From the NCBI GenBank assembly GCA_016858145.1, contig JAEHOE010000089.1, positions 310,001-374,000 of the forward strand: a stretch of DNA of 64,000 nucleotides, written 5' to 3'. The translations under genes were made by a program, and so were the position numbers. The notes under the pieces were generated by a model that made no database searches, was not told where the DNA came from, and was given only the letters and a program-made list of their open reading frames with translations. How positions within the stretch are numbered: position 1 is the first letter of the stretch; every line of letters begins with the position of its first letter. This stretch comes from Edaphochlamys debaryana (lineage: Eukaryota; Chlorophyta; Chlorophyceae; Chlamydomonadales). Below are positions 32,801 to 43,501 of the stretch, one piece after another.

Positions 32801-35800
32801 ACCGGGAGGACCTGCGCCAGCCGCTGGAGGCCTTCCGGTGGGGGCGGGGGGGGGGGGGCGGCGGGGCAGTGGGTTGGGCCTGCTTGTCACGGTAGTGGCT
32901 GCCTCCGTGTCAGCCCGCGCAGTCAGGCATACCAGCCGACTGGCTGGTATGAGTGCACCTGACTCCGTAGCCCTCCTGTGCTGATCCTTGCTGCACCCCT
33001 CACCGACATCTCCCCGACACCTCCCCCCCCCAGCCCCAAGCTGTCCGGCACCACCTTCCAGAAGGACCTGGGCTCCCTGCTGGACAAGGCGCAGCGGGTG
33101 GAGGCGCTGGTGCCGCAGCTGGCGCAGGTGGGGGGGCGGAGGGGGGTGCCAGGGGAACACGGGGTGTGTATGGGCGTGTCTTTGGCGTGGCTCCCCCGCA
33201 AGTTGGCTTCAGGTGTTGACTCGCGCCCCTGCCACGCCTTGCTCATGCCATGCAGGCTGTGGCGGCCGCGGGCGGCGGCTCTCAGGTGCGCGCGAGAAGG
33301 GTTGAGGGCCTTCCGCTGTTGTGCGGTCCCAGGACCCCGCGCACAGACCCTCGGCCTTGATAGATCCTGGGATTAGATTGGAGCATCGCTTGAGGGCTCG
33401 TTGCACCCGGGTATCCTTGCCCTTTCCTCAACACACATATCCGATGCGTTCCCAACCAGCCCCGCTTTGTCCGCCTGTGACTCGCACCTGCACCCCCTCT
33501 CCAACCCTTTCCCCCGCCCCCTCGCCTCCCCTCCCTTCTGTAGGCCGCCTGGGCCTCCCCCGCCGTGCTGGACGTTGCGGTCCGCGCCGCGCACCTGTGC
33601 AAGGCCGACCTCGCCACCTCCACCGTGACGGAGATGACGGCGCTGGCGGGGACCATGGGCAGGCACTACGCGCACAAGCAGGTGCGGCGTACGGCAGCAC
33701 GTGCGTGCTAGAGTCGTACGTTATGGCAAGAGCCGCGCGGGATCGTACGGAGGCGGCCGGGAAAGGGTAGGGGCGGGCGGGAGGTTGCCGGGACTGACTT
33801 ACTCACACGCCCTTGGCCCCGCTCTTCACGGCCATGCCTGCCCACCCACGCCTCCGACACGCACGCCCATACACACATGCTTCCCTCCGCACCCCCCTCC
33901 GCCCCCTCCCCCCAGGGCCTGCCCCAGGAGGTGGCGGAGGCCATCTTCGAGGCCTGCCTGCCCCGGCAGGCGGGGGACGAGCTGCCGCGCAGCCCCGCGG
34001 GGGTGCTGGTGTCGGTGGCCGACAGGTGGGGGCAAGGGGGGGAGGGGGGTTGCAGGAGGGGCGGGGCGTGTGTGTTTCGGCACGCACCGGCAGGGGTACA
34101 TGTGGCGGGGGTGCGCGTGGCGGGGGTGGGCGGGTGTGCTGGGGAGGTCAGGGCCAGTCGGGGCAAGGCAGGAATAGGCAACAAGGTCACCTCTACTTCT
34201 CCGGCCCGGGTATTCACCGCCCCCCGATCCTGCTCAGCAATAGACACCGCCCCCCGCCCCCCAACGCAGGCTTGATTCGCTCGTTGGTCTCTTTGCGGCC
34301 GGCTGCGGCCCCTCCGCCGCCACCGACCCGTACGGCCTCCGCCGTGCCGCGTACGGCATGCTGCAGGTGCGTACGACAAAGGATTCTAGCAGGGACCCGA
34401 TTTCGCAGCACGTCTTGCTATTCCACTTCCTCACCTTAACTCACGCTCCTGTGTCCCCTGCCCTCCCTCCCTCCCTCCCCCCCTCCCCCCCAGGCCCTGG
34501 TGTCCAACGGTGTGTCCGTGAGCCTGCGGGCGGCGGTGGCCGCCGCCGCAGCGCTGCAGCCCATCCCCGTGTCGGCGGCGGTGCAGGTGCGCGTGGGGGT
34601 GGGGGTGGAGGTACATTGGGAGGGGGCTGGCTGGGAACCCAAGGCCGCCCTGCCGTCCGCCTGCCCTCCTGCCCGCTTGCTGGTAGTGGTGATGAGCGGT
34701 GGGAAACAGGCTCAGGGCCGGCAGGGCGCCCGCAGGTCTCCGTTGCTTGAACGGTCGTGCCAGCTGCCGCAAGCCGGGGCATGGGTTGGGCGAGTCTTCT
34801 TTTCATCCATTACAGCATCAGTATCCAATCCATGCCTCTAAAACGCCCGTAGCTACCGAGCCTGTTTTGTGGTCTCCACATCCAACCCTTCCCTCTAAAC
34901 TGCCCCCCCCCAGGCCGAGGTGCTCACCTACCCACCCCCGTAGCCACCGGGTCTGATTGAATCCTTGCATCCCCCTCCCCCCCCCCCCCCCAGGCCAAGG
35001 TGCTCACCTACCCACCCCCGTAGCCACCGAGTCTGATTGAATCCTTGCATCCCCCTCCCCGCGCCCCCCCCCCCCCAGGCTGAGGTGCTCACCTACCTGG
35101 GCGGCCGCCTGGAGCAGCTGCTGAGCGAGGGCGCACCCGCGGAGGTGGGCGTGGAGATAACAGGGGAAGAGGGGGGGGGGAGGGGTGTTCCGGGGCAGGG
35201 TTGGCATGGCTCGTGCGGCGCTGCTGCGACGTGACGGGAGCGAGAGAGCGGACGGCCATGGGTGGGAGGGGTCCCGGGCGTGGGCTCTGGAGCCCCCGAG
35301 CTCTAGGAACCTCGCCACGACCTGTCGGCGCTGAGGGCTGGCCCTCGGAAGTCAAGTCCACGGTCCCTCTTTCCTTTCCCTGCCCCCTCCCCAATCCCCG
35401 GTCCCTCCTTCCTTTCCCTGCCCCCCCCCCAATCCCCGGTCCCTCTTTCCTTTCCCTGCCCCCCCCCCATCCCCGGTCTCTCCCTCGCCCCCCCCCCTCC
35501 CCCCAGGTGGTGCGGGCTGTGCTGGCGGAGCGAGGGGACGACCCCGCCTTGGCCGCACGCACCGTGGCGGAGCTCAAGGTAGGGGGCGGCCGGGGAAAGG
35601 GGGGGGGGGAGGGAAGGGGGAGGAGACTGGGGTCGGGGTTAGTGGGAGCGGATGGGGAGTGGAGGTGTCTTACTGTCGAGAGGGGAGAGGGGAGGCAAGG
35701 CGGCGGCGTGGGGCCCGGGCAATGCAGCGAAGGGACCGTCCGTGCCTGACGGGCCCTACCTGCCCGCCCCAAACGCGCGCGGCTCGTGTCCTCCATTGAG

Positions 35801-36607
35801 AGGGAACGGACGGTGAAGCCCTGCCGGGTCACTCATGCACTGCCCCCCTCCTCCTCCCCCCCCCCATCTGGGCTATCCAATCTCTAATTCGTCAAAGATC
35901 ACACACACACCCCTTCCGCTCCCATCCCCCCAGTCCGAGTGGGAGGCGGGCGAGCAGGGCCGCCTGCGCGCCGTCATGGCGGCCTTCTCCCGCCCCACGC
36001 GCATCGTGCGCGGCAAGGAGGTGCCGCCGGCCTCCCTGGGGGTGGACCCCGCCCTGTTCGAGGGCGAGGAGGAGCGGGCGCTGCACGCCGCATTCGTGGA
36101 GGCCAGAGCCAAGGTGGGCTCGTGTGTTTAGGGAGTACCCGTTGGGAAGCTGGGAAGGTGGGCTTGTGTGTATGGGGAGGGGGTGGGGGGGTTGTGGGGG
36201 CGATGAAGCGGGGTTGTGAGCGCTGGCGGTTTGGCGCAAGCGCCGCTCCCAAGCCTTCGCCCCACCGCACGCTTCTCCCACCTTCCATCGTTCTCTGCCC
36301 GCTGCCGGCGCCCGCCCATCTACCCGCCCATACCGGCCATACACACACGCCTCCCCCAACCCCCCCCCTCCTCCCCTCCCCCCCACCACAACCCCCCTCC
36401 CCCAACCCCCAGGTCTCCCCCGACACCTCTGTGCCCGCGCTCCTGGCCGCCGCCCAGCCGCTGCTGCCCCCCATCGCGTCCTTCTTCGAGCGCGTGTTCG
36501 TCATGTGCGAGGAGCCCCGCGTGCGGGCCAACCGCCTGGCGCTGCTGAGGGACCTCGCGGCGCTGCCGCGGGGGGTGGTGGACCTGGCGCAGCTGCCGGG
36601 GTTCTAA
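26882..36607 (+). CDS. EDD1: glycyl-tRNA synthetase, organellar, fused alpha-beta type (EDD1-like)
   Basis: Charges tRNA-Gly in chloroplast and probably mitochondria. 27 exons: 26882-27166, 27557-27706, 27905-27982, 28208-28327, 28549-28649, 28839-28961, 29169-29332, 29583-29763, 30037-30166, 30434-30487, 30771-30893, 31414-31569, 31686-31847, 32043-32090, 32285-32355, 32467-32530, 32680-32837, 33034-33127, 33256-33285, 33544-33681, 33916-34025, 34270-34366, 34494-34586, 35079-35144, 35507-35578, 35934-36113, 36413-36607. The sum is 3243 nt, 1080 aa, close to Arabidopsis EDD1. Residues 1-60 are a Ser/Ala/Arg-rich transit peptide. The alpha part (about 75-360) has [17 protein letters not shown] and motif 3 GLERIL. 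The beta part starts near 378 ([12 protein letters not shown]) and has [17 protein letters not shown] and KADLAT; the anticodon-binding region is C-terminal. An in-frame ATG at 26813 is an alternative start. It lies tail-to-tail with the copy A gene. Confidence 0.95.
31202..31341 (+). other. two decoy copies of an acceptor plus exon start inside GlyRS intron 11
   Basis: The true exon starts at 31414 with CAG|GTCCTGACCGACGAGCTGCC. Near-copies with their own AG acceptors start at 31202 and 31309, spaced 107 and 105 bp. If used, the first meets an in-frame TAG at 31226-31228 and the second a TGA at 31339-31341. Confidence 0.9.
34914..35023 (+). other. two decoy copies of an acceptor plus exon start inside GlyRS intron 23
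   Basis: The true exon starts at 35079 (CAG|GCTGAGGTGCTCACCTACCT). Copies with acceptors start at 34914 and 34994, 80 and 85 bp apart, together with pyrimidine tract and intron sequence. Both reach an in-frame TAG after nine codons (34941-34943 and 35021-35023). Confidence 0.92.
35362..35480 (+). repeat. pyrimidine-rich minisatellite in GlyRS intron 24
   Basis: Three copies of a GGTCCCTC-TTCCTTTCCCTGCCCC-type unit (about 30-45 bp) lie just upstream of the acceptor at 35505-35506. They form an unusually long polypyrimidine tract. Confidence 0.75.
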
Positions 36608-38839
36608 TGAGGGGGTGCGGAGGGGGATCCAGACGAGGATTCAGACGAGGATTCAGAATCCTGGACTCTGCTTTGGGACTGGTCCTGGCCCGGGTTCTAG
36701 AGGCCTCGGGCCTGAGGGCCGGGGATGCTGTGGGGGTTGCTGAGCATGAAGCGGCAAACTCGATGGCCCCAGCTGCCACGGGGGGGGGTGGACCTACCTG
36801 GGACAGCTGGCGGGATTCGGAGGGGGGGTGCAGAGCGAGGGAGGCAGTTCTGTCGAAGGGAGGAGGAGGAGGAGGGTTTGATGGACCTCACACGGAGGGG
36901 GGTGCAGAGGGAGGGCGATCCTACGGAGAAGGAGGAGGGTCCGATGGGGACCTCATCCCGCAGCCACCTGGATGCTGAGGGGAGGAAGGAAGGGAGCGCC
37001 GAGAGGGGCCCAGCTGTCTTGTTTCCTGGAGGTTGCGGTTCTACAGGCGCTCTTTCGGGCGGGGAATGGTAGGCGGAGGTAGGCGCAGGAGGAGGCTTGG
37101 AGCGGGTGTGGGGCGCGCTGTGAAGGAGACGTGTTTTAACGACATTTAAAGTTGCTGACGGCCCAGACAAGGGTGGCTGCCCCAAGAGCCTAACGGCGGC
37201 GGCTCAGCCCAAAAACGGCGGCAGTGAACCGGCGGCTGTGAAGGCCAGGGGAGGGAGGGCGGAGGTGAATGGGGTACGTGGGGTCAAGGAGTAATAGGCC
37301 ATGAGCTTGCAGCGGACGTGAAGCACGCATGAGCTGAGCAGGAGAGGTGACAGCTGGTAGCGTGGTAGGTGGTGTGCGGGCGGGTCCATCCGCACTCGGC
37401 AGGCGATTGTGTACAAGGCCCACAGTGCTTGGCCCGGCCGACCGCTTTCCAGATCGATAGATCTACTTATGACGGGGCTGCGTGCGGGGACGACCGCAGG
37501 GAGGGCACTTCCGAGGGCGGCGCGCCCGCCCGCCAGCAGACTGACTCACCGCAGGAGCCGTTACAGGAAGGGAAGCAATGCCTGCACCCCAAGCCGCCTC
37601 TGCAACAACCACACGCATCATGCATGGCAGCCTGCCTCACTTTACTTGAAGAGGCCCGAACACAATGTCAGCTTGGCCCGCCAGCTCCTTTCCTTCAGCA
37701 CCCTCTGACCCAGACCTTTCCCTTGACCTTTCCCCGCCCCGCGCCGCCCCGTGTGCTTCCGCCTCCAGGTCCGGCCCAGCCAGAAAGCTAACACGTCCCC
37801 GGCCTAGCGGCCACGAGCTATCCATTACCTCTAGACAAGCTTGGCGCCCCCATGGGGGCGGAAAAGGGCTGAGCCCCTCACCCATCTGCTACGCGACCCA
37901 TCTGGGCGCACTATACTCCAACCGAGCTTTAACGCGTAATTAGCAGTTTGTCGGGGGACTCGCACCCCTCGGCACAGACTTCGCTGCCCGGTCTTATCTA
38001 CACAAAGCTTGTAAAGATAAGAGTCGCCCAGCTAGCCAAGCTGGGGACCTGCAATCGATACTGTATGTACTTCACAACAAGGAAACATCGTGAGGAAACA
38101 CCCCTTGCGGCCCATCAATAAGTCCCAGAGTGATGCTACCCAACCAGGTCCTGACCCTCAGCAGTCTCAGTCCCTGGCCTTCCCAACCCCGGAGCGATTG
38201 CCCCTCAGCGGAGAGTCGTCTCTCATCTTGCCAAAACACTTACAGCAGGACCCGCCTGCCAGTCTCCGGCCATACAGACCATGCAGATTGAGCCGTAGCC
38301 GTCCAAAACTACCTACACTCCTCTGCCCTCCGGCCGCCTCCCCACGATGCAGCAGTGCCGTACACGCACGTACAGCAGGCCGTCGGACTCCGCTGCACGC
38401 CGCCTGGGCTTGGCAATGGGGAGGCCGTCTACAACAGCCCTCCGCCCTTGCTTCCCCCGCCCGCAACCTCTGGCCCCTTGCACCCTATTTGTTCCCCCTC
38501 GCGCCCCTCGTCATGGCAGCAGAGCCCATCTCACTATCAGGCCCGCACTATGAGAGAGTCAACCCTCAGCATTGAAACCCAGCAGTCTTGCTAAGGCTCT
38601 GTGTCCACCCGGTCTGTCCTTGCGCGAAACAGTCATGGAAACCCTCTGTCCTCCGGCCGCCTTCTCCATCCCCTTGACGCCCTGCCGCCGTACACGCACA
38701 GCACAGCACCCCCGCTTCACCCCGCCGCCTAAGCTTTGCACGGGGAGTGCCGTCCGTCGCAGGCTCCAAGCCATCCCCCCGCCCGCAACCGGTTGTCCCC
38801 CGCTCCCCCTCTGCTCCTCTTCACGCTCCACATTTCCCA
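36608..38839. other. convergent intergenic region with degenerate copies of the GlyRS 3' end
   Basis: Between the GlyRS stop and the stop of the minus-strand copy A gene. Diverged repeats of the last coding bases and first 3' UTR bases of GlyRS (GTGGACCT... GGGGTGC-GAGGG) occur near 36,786-36,835 and 36,880-36,915. The remainder has no supported gene. The part above about 38,500 is shared with the 3' flank of copy B. Confidence 0.5.
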
Positions 38840-38870
38840 TCACTTCCCCTTCACGCCCCGCTCCCCGCGC
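38500..38870 (-). repeat. 3' flank/UTR segment duplicated at about 57,810-58,150
   Basis: GCCCATCTCACTATCAGGCC through TTCACGCCCCGCTCCCCGC occurs here and again at 57,810-58,150 with few differences, in the same orientation. It spans the 3' ends of copies A and B, showing that the duplication included the downstream flank. Confidence 0.9.
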
Positions 38871-40691
38871 CCTCCCGCGTCCGCCCCTGCCCCCCCGCCT
38901 GAGCCGGCCTCGGCCGCGGCCCCCGACCCTCCCGCCGACCCGCCCGGCGCCGCCCCCGCTCCCTCCGCCTCCCCCTGCTCCCCCTCCTCCTGCTGCTCGG
39001 AGCCCCCGCTGCCGCCCAGCCGGGGGTGCTTCAGCTCCGCAGAGGGCTCCGGCCGCGCCCCAGCGTCCGTCTCGGGGGGTGACCGCTGCCGCTTGGGGGG
39101 TGGCGGCGGGGGGGGTGGCGGAACGGCCTGGGGGAACGGATGCCAAAGGAGGGGAAGGGAGGGGGACAGTAGTACGTTAACTGGCTGGCTGACGGGGCGA
39201 CGGGAAGCGGGCCACTGAGGTTTCATGAGTCATGTATGACGGAGTTCCGCTCATTACCGGGGGGGAAGGAACTTTGCACCACGCCACTCTCAGCACCACC
39301 CGTCCTGCTTGCACTCATACCCGCTGCCTATCCCGGTTTCCATAAAACAAGGCCCCCGCCGTTCTCCTAGAGCGGCCCGTTCACCCCCCGCCTCAGTACG
39401 GTAGTTTCAAACAGCCGCGACCGTCTCTCCCCTCCCCCCGGCCCACCTGCCCGGAAGGCCCAGCGCCGCCTGCGGGGGCGGCGGACAGGTTGGGGTCCGG
39501 CGGGGCTGCCACCGGAACCTGTGGGGCGGAGTGGCGGCAGAGGTAGGCGGGTGGGGTTTGTCATGCATCGTGGGGCTAGTAGGGCGGGCAGAAACCAGCA
39601 GTGCTACCGGAGAGGGCCGCAGAGAGTTGAAGGGCTGAGGGTGGAGGGAATGAATTGGCAAACGCGGATTGGCTTTAACACATTCGGGTAACCTCGAAGC
39701 ATACGGCTATGCCGGGGAAGCTAGAAGGGGTTTCACTGAGTGGGTCAACGCATTGTTGCGCGCGGGAAACAAGGCTATGTACGGCGCGTGGAGCAAAGTT
39801 GTGCAATGGTGTGGGGAAGGGGGGAGTACTCGTTTAGTGCGTTGATAGCAACGTAGCACCCCTCCGTACTGCCTTTGCCTTGTTGCTGCAAGGGCACGAG
39901 GTAGATGCGTGGGAATCAAAAATGGTGGCGCACATACAGACTCTGGAGGCTACGTGGGGGCAAGCTGGAGGGGATTGGGACACAAGGCAGTGCATGGCAG
40001 ACCAGTCACGTGGCTACTGACCGCCGCCTCCGGCCCTGCGCTGGGATGCAGGCCAAGTGCGGCTGCAGGGCAAGTGGTCCCTGTTCTTAAAGTGTAGGAG
40101 TGGAAGTGGGGAGGTTGCGGGGCCAAGCAGTGTACAGGGCAACCAAGCACAGTCCACCACGCCGCCCCCCTTGCCGTCCACGGCTGCAGCCCCCCCTCAC
40201 TTGCAGCACGCCGCGGCGGGCCAGCTCTGCCGCCAGTTTCGCCAGCACGTCGTTGGACATCACCGCCGCAGCGAATCGAGCTTCCAATTCCTCGGTGGAC
40301 AGGTGCGCCTCCGGGGCCGCCGCAGGGGCAGCGCCCATGCCGGTCTGCAAGGGGGAGCGAGGAAGGGGGAGGAGGGGGGGCAAGGAGGGAGCCCCGCCCG
40401 GCGGGAGGGGGGTCGAGGGGAGTAGGGCGTGGCGTGGCTCGTTCAGCCCACGGGCTCAGCTGCTTGTCGTTACGATAAACTCCTCTTTGCGCTTTGACGT
40501 TGTGCAGAGGCCCCAACCCATCGCGGCCAGCGACGTCAGAATAGCGAGCTCGCCTTCAGCCCCAGAGCTGCAGCGCTTGACGACCGCTTTCGTGCAGCAG
40601 CGTGGGGGCACTGCCGGCGAGGTTCAAGCTGCGCGCGAAGCAAGTGGGTTCGCGATGGCCAGCGCTGCGACTGGCCCGCGTCTGCAGCCAT
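38840..40691 (-). CDS. unnamed cluster gene, copy A (small Ala/Gly/Pro/Glu-rich protein)
   Basis: Minus exons: 40691-40554 (46 codons from an ATG in GCCATGG context), 40344-40201 (48 codons), 39518-39447 (24 codons) and 39127-38840 (with stop). All are phase 0. Exon 1 has AAARKRSSS. Exon 2 starts TGMGAAPAAAP and continues into an amphipathic helix pair ending LARRGVLQ. The last exon opens with a proline run, then PKRQRSPPE, and becomes Gly/Ala/Glu low complexity. Exon 1 uses a GC donor (AAG|GCGAGC). The two Lys/Arg motifs suggest a nuclear protein, but the family is unknown to me. Exons upstream at 40,928-57,224 could splice straight to the 40344 acceptor in phase 0, making the ATG exon an alternative first exon. 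Confidence 0.6.
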
Positions 40692-40927
40692 GGCCTCTAG
40701 CGCTAAAAAGTAACTTGTGGTTGTATGTAGCTTTGAGGTCAACGCTCGGGCCGTCAGATACGGTCAACGCTGGTCGAGGTTTACGCGCCCCTCTCCACCT
40801 TCTTCACCTCGGGACTCCTGAGTCCGCATTCCCATGCGTTCTGCGGGCGGGGCAGTGCCATACATGCATGCACCCACACCCGCCCACCCATCCATCCACA
40901 CCCGAGCCCACACCCCTGCCAGCCTAC

Positions 40928-41930
40928 CTGTCCCGGCCCCGACATGTGAGGGGCCCCGCCCGGTTCGCCGTGCGGCTGGCGACGAAGACGTACATGTATG
41001 CAAGAAGTGGGAAAGGGAGAGGGGGGTCTGATGGCCAGCGCGAGTGACCACTGAGCTGGGAGTAGGCATTGGGGTTGGGTGTGCATGGATGGCCGGCGGT
41101 GGGTCGCCGGTGGGTCGCGGGCTGCGCTAGCTGCCCAGGGGGCTGTGTAGGCCGTGGGGGGATGGAGCGAGGCCGCGTGGCGCAGCGTTACGGCACGTGC
41201 ACCCCGCCGCGCTGCAACACGGGACGAGGCTGCAACACGCGACGATCTCCTGCTATTGCCGATTCACCCTCCGGGTGGAGGCTGGGGCAAGCCAACGTCC
41301 CCAACTAATCAGTAGTACGATACAGGGCGCACATGGCGTACGTCTGGGCCTGCTACTCACCGCAAGCGCACCACCGCCGCCCGTGGCTGTGTCGCTGATG
41401 AGGCGGGCTGCTGGAGGGGGCGGCTGGGGGTGGAGCTGGAGGGGGATGGGAGGGCGGGGATCGAGGCGGGGGTAACACTGTCGAGCAAGTAGTAGGGCCA
41501 ATCGTGGTGTGAGATGCGCCGCGAAGGGGAGGTTCGTTGCAGGCAAACCCGGCCTAGGGAGGGGCGCATCCCATACATACATGCGTACAGCCCATGCACA
41601 AATTGAGGGCCATGCCTACTCACCGCAGGTACAGCAGCCGCGTTGGATTGACCGGTGGCGGCCTGGCTGCGGGGCGGCGGCGGTACGTTCATGCTGCCGT
41701 CCGACGGGGGCGGCTGCATGCGGATGGAGGGCCAAGTGAAGGCGGGTACGGCAGCAGGGTCAGGGCAGCAGGTGCGGGCGTACTATGCTGCGACTCGAAT
41801 GTGTTTGCTTGTGTCCTTCCTCCTCGTGCATGCTCACCTGGACGGCCGCGGCTGCTGCTGCTGCCTCGCCGCCGCCAGCGATGCTGCCCGGCTGGCTGAC
41901 CCGGCGGCTGCCGCGGTCGGATGCTGCACC
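40928..41930 (-). CDS. four phase-0 exons, probable 5' part of the copy A transcript
   Basis: Minus exons 41930-41838 (31 codons, Ala run and AVQ end), 41713-41624 (30 codons, PPPSDGSMNVPPPP), 41477-41361 (39 codons, QLHPQPPPPAARL) and 40975-40928 (16 codons, PHGEPGGAPHMSGPGQ). Each is a multiple of three and has GTGAG or GTAGG donors with AG acceptors. The composition is Pro/Ala/Gln-rich and disordered. They continue in phase from the exon at 57005-56937 across an intron that now contains the gypsy-type element. Whether they belong to copy A or to a separate transcript ending before it is not settled. Confidence 0.45.
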
Positions 41931-42433
41931 CTACAGTATGTCAAAAGGATTAAAAGGATGGTCGCTCGGGCGTCGGAGGAAGATGGGAAAGCAAGTCAGG
42001 ATCCTAAGAGCCAGCCGCCCTATGCCACAAATCAGCCCCCATTGCTCCTCTACCAACACGACGCCTATGATGAACTAGGGAGCTAGCCGCGCGTGAGGAG
42101 ATAGACGTGCTTACACCCATATCTCTCCCCGGGACCACTCACATCTCCCGCCCCTCACGCTGTCTATCTGCTGAACCTCCACCGGCAGCGCTTCCGCCGC
42201 TGGGAGACGAAGCGGACCCAATGTGAGAGGTGCGGCCCCGACCATACCCGCACCTCTCACGCTACGCCGCCTACTCCGTGCCGTTTCCCCCACACATACA
42301 CACCGCCCGCCCCCGCCGCCTTGACAGAGCACAGTATCGTCGCTGCCACACTATCGTAGGAGTTCGGTGGTTGCTGGGAGTTGTGGAGGTTGACAAGGGA
42401 GAACGACCTGTGTGTGCGCCATGCACTTGTATG

Positions 42434-42453
42434 GTACAGCATGCATGCTGTAC
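42434..42453. repeat. perfect 20-bp palindrome inside A1
   Basis: GTACAGCATGCATGCTGTAC is its own reverse complement. It is also present in A2 at 56547-56566. It could be a protein-binding site or part of the R/U5 structure. Confidence 0.9.
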
Positions 42454-42495
42454 GGAAGCCTCATTCCGCCCGCGGTGAGGATAGGCTAGCGCTCA

Positions 42496-42520
42496 GCTCC
42501 CGTCTTGTTAAGACGGGAGC
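42496..42520. repeat. 25-nt hairpin inside A1
   Basis: GCTCCCGTCTT and AAGACGGGAGC form an 11-bp stem with a 3-nt loop. In A2 (56609-56633) the innermost pair carries the only A1/A2 difference I found. Confidence 0.85.
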
Positions 42521-43501
42521 ACCGCTTTATGCACCGCTTCATGCGTACTGAGACCTGTAACGTCAGAGTTGTTGCATGCCTTGCCTTCTCTACTGCCAGT
42601 CGAAGCAGTCTCTGTGCTACCCTGTCGACAATCTACTCGGAGCGCGTCTCCGCACGGCGTCCGTCAGTCGCCGTTCTCCAGCCGCGAGTCCTGGGCTACG
42701 CCCTTGGCCTTAGCTCGCAATTTTGCTCCCGTCTTACGCTCGCGCTACGCGCAGTGGACTGCTCATCATTTGGTCACACCCGGGCTACGCCCAAGGTGCG
42801 ACCTGGCTCCTAGGACTGCGTCCGAAAGAGCCGGAGCCCAGGCTACGTCTGGCAGCTCCGAAGGGGTTGTCACTGTCGCTTCGCCCGTCGGCAAGCGGCC
42901 ACCCCCGGCAGCAGATAGAGCTTCTCGCTACCGCGATCGCGTCGAGCGTCAAGAAGAGGACCTGCCTATTCATCGGTTCGCTGAGCTTCACAACGCCCGC
43001 AACGCAGGTGTCCCTCCGAAGTCACCACCGACAAGTCCTGGCCGCGGTCGCGCCCCAGCCCAGGCATCTTTGCTCCACGGTAATCCACTGTTCGAGCAGC
43101 AACCCACTGGCAACGCCGGTGCGGGTGCGAGTACGTCTGGAGGCTCCGACGTCACTCATCACGCTCGCGCTCCGTCTGCAGGCACTGCAACAGCGCTCGC
43201 TGGCAACAACAACGTAGTTGCGGCTATCGCCCAAACTGGAGGTGGGGCTGCGGGTGGTCAGGCTGGCCCGTCGCACGTCTCGGCAAACCCTCTGCACGCG
43301 CCCCAGCCGGGGGCCACGGGGGCACTTCCCGCCGTCGCGGGAGGACCTGGGCTGCGCCCAGGCTCAAACCCTAGCTCATCTAGCTCCTCGTCTGACGAAG
43401 ACGAGCCTCCGCCTCTCGGCCAGCCGCTGCTACCGCTAGCCCCGGCACCTCAAGCCGTGCAGGCTGGGCAGGCGGCGCCTGACCCAGACTCGGAAGACGA
43501 G

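Larger units (their letters stand above)
42322..42722 (+). repeat. terminal repeat A1
   Basis: 401 bp beginning TGACAGAGCACAG and ending CTCGCAATT; repeated at 56435-56835. The internal region starts immediately after with TTGCTCCCGTC. Confidence 0.95.

Noticed and set aside
42111..42321. An exon just left of the element (AEALPVEVQQIDS)
   Set aside because: Splice phases do not fit the neighbours, whereas 57005-56937 to 41930-41838 joins in phase 0 without it.
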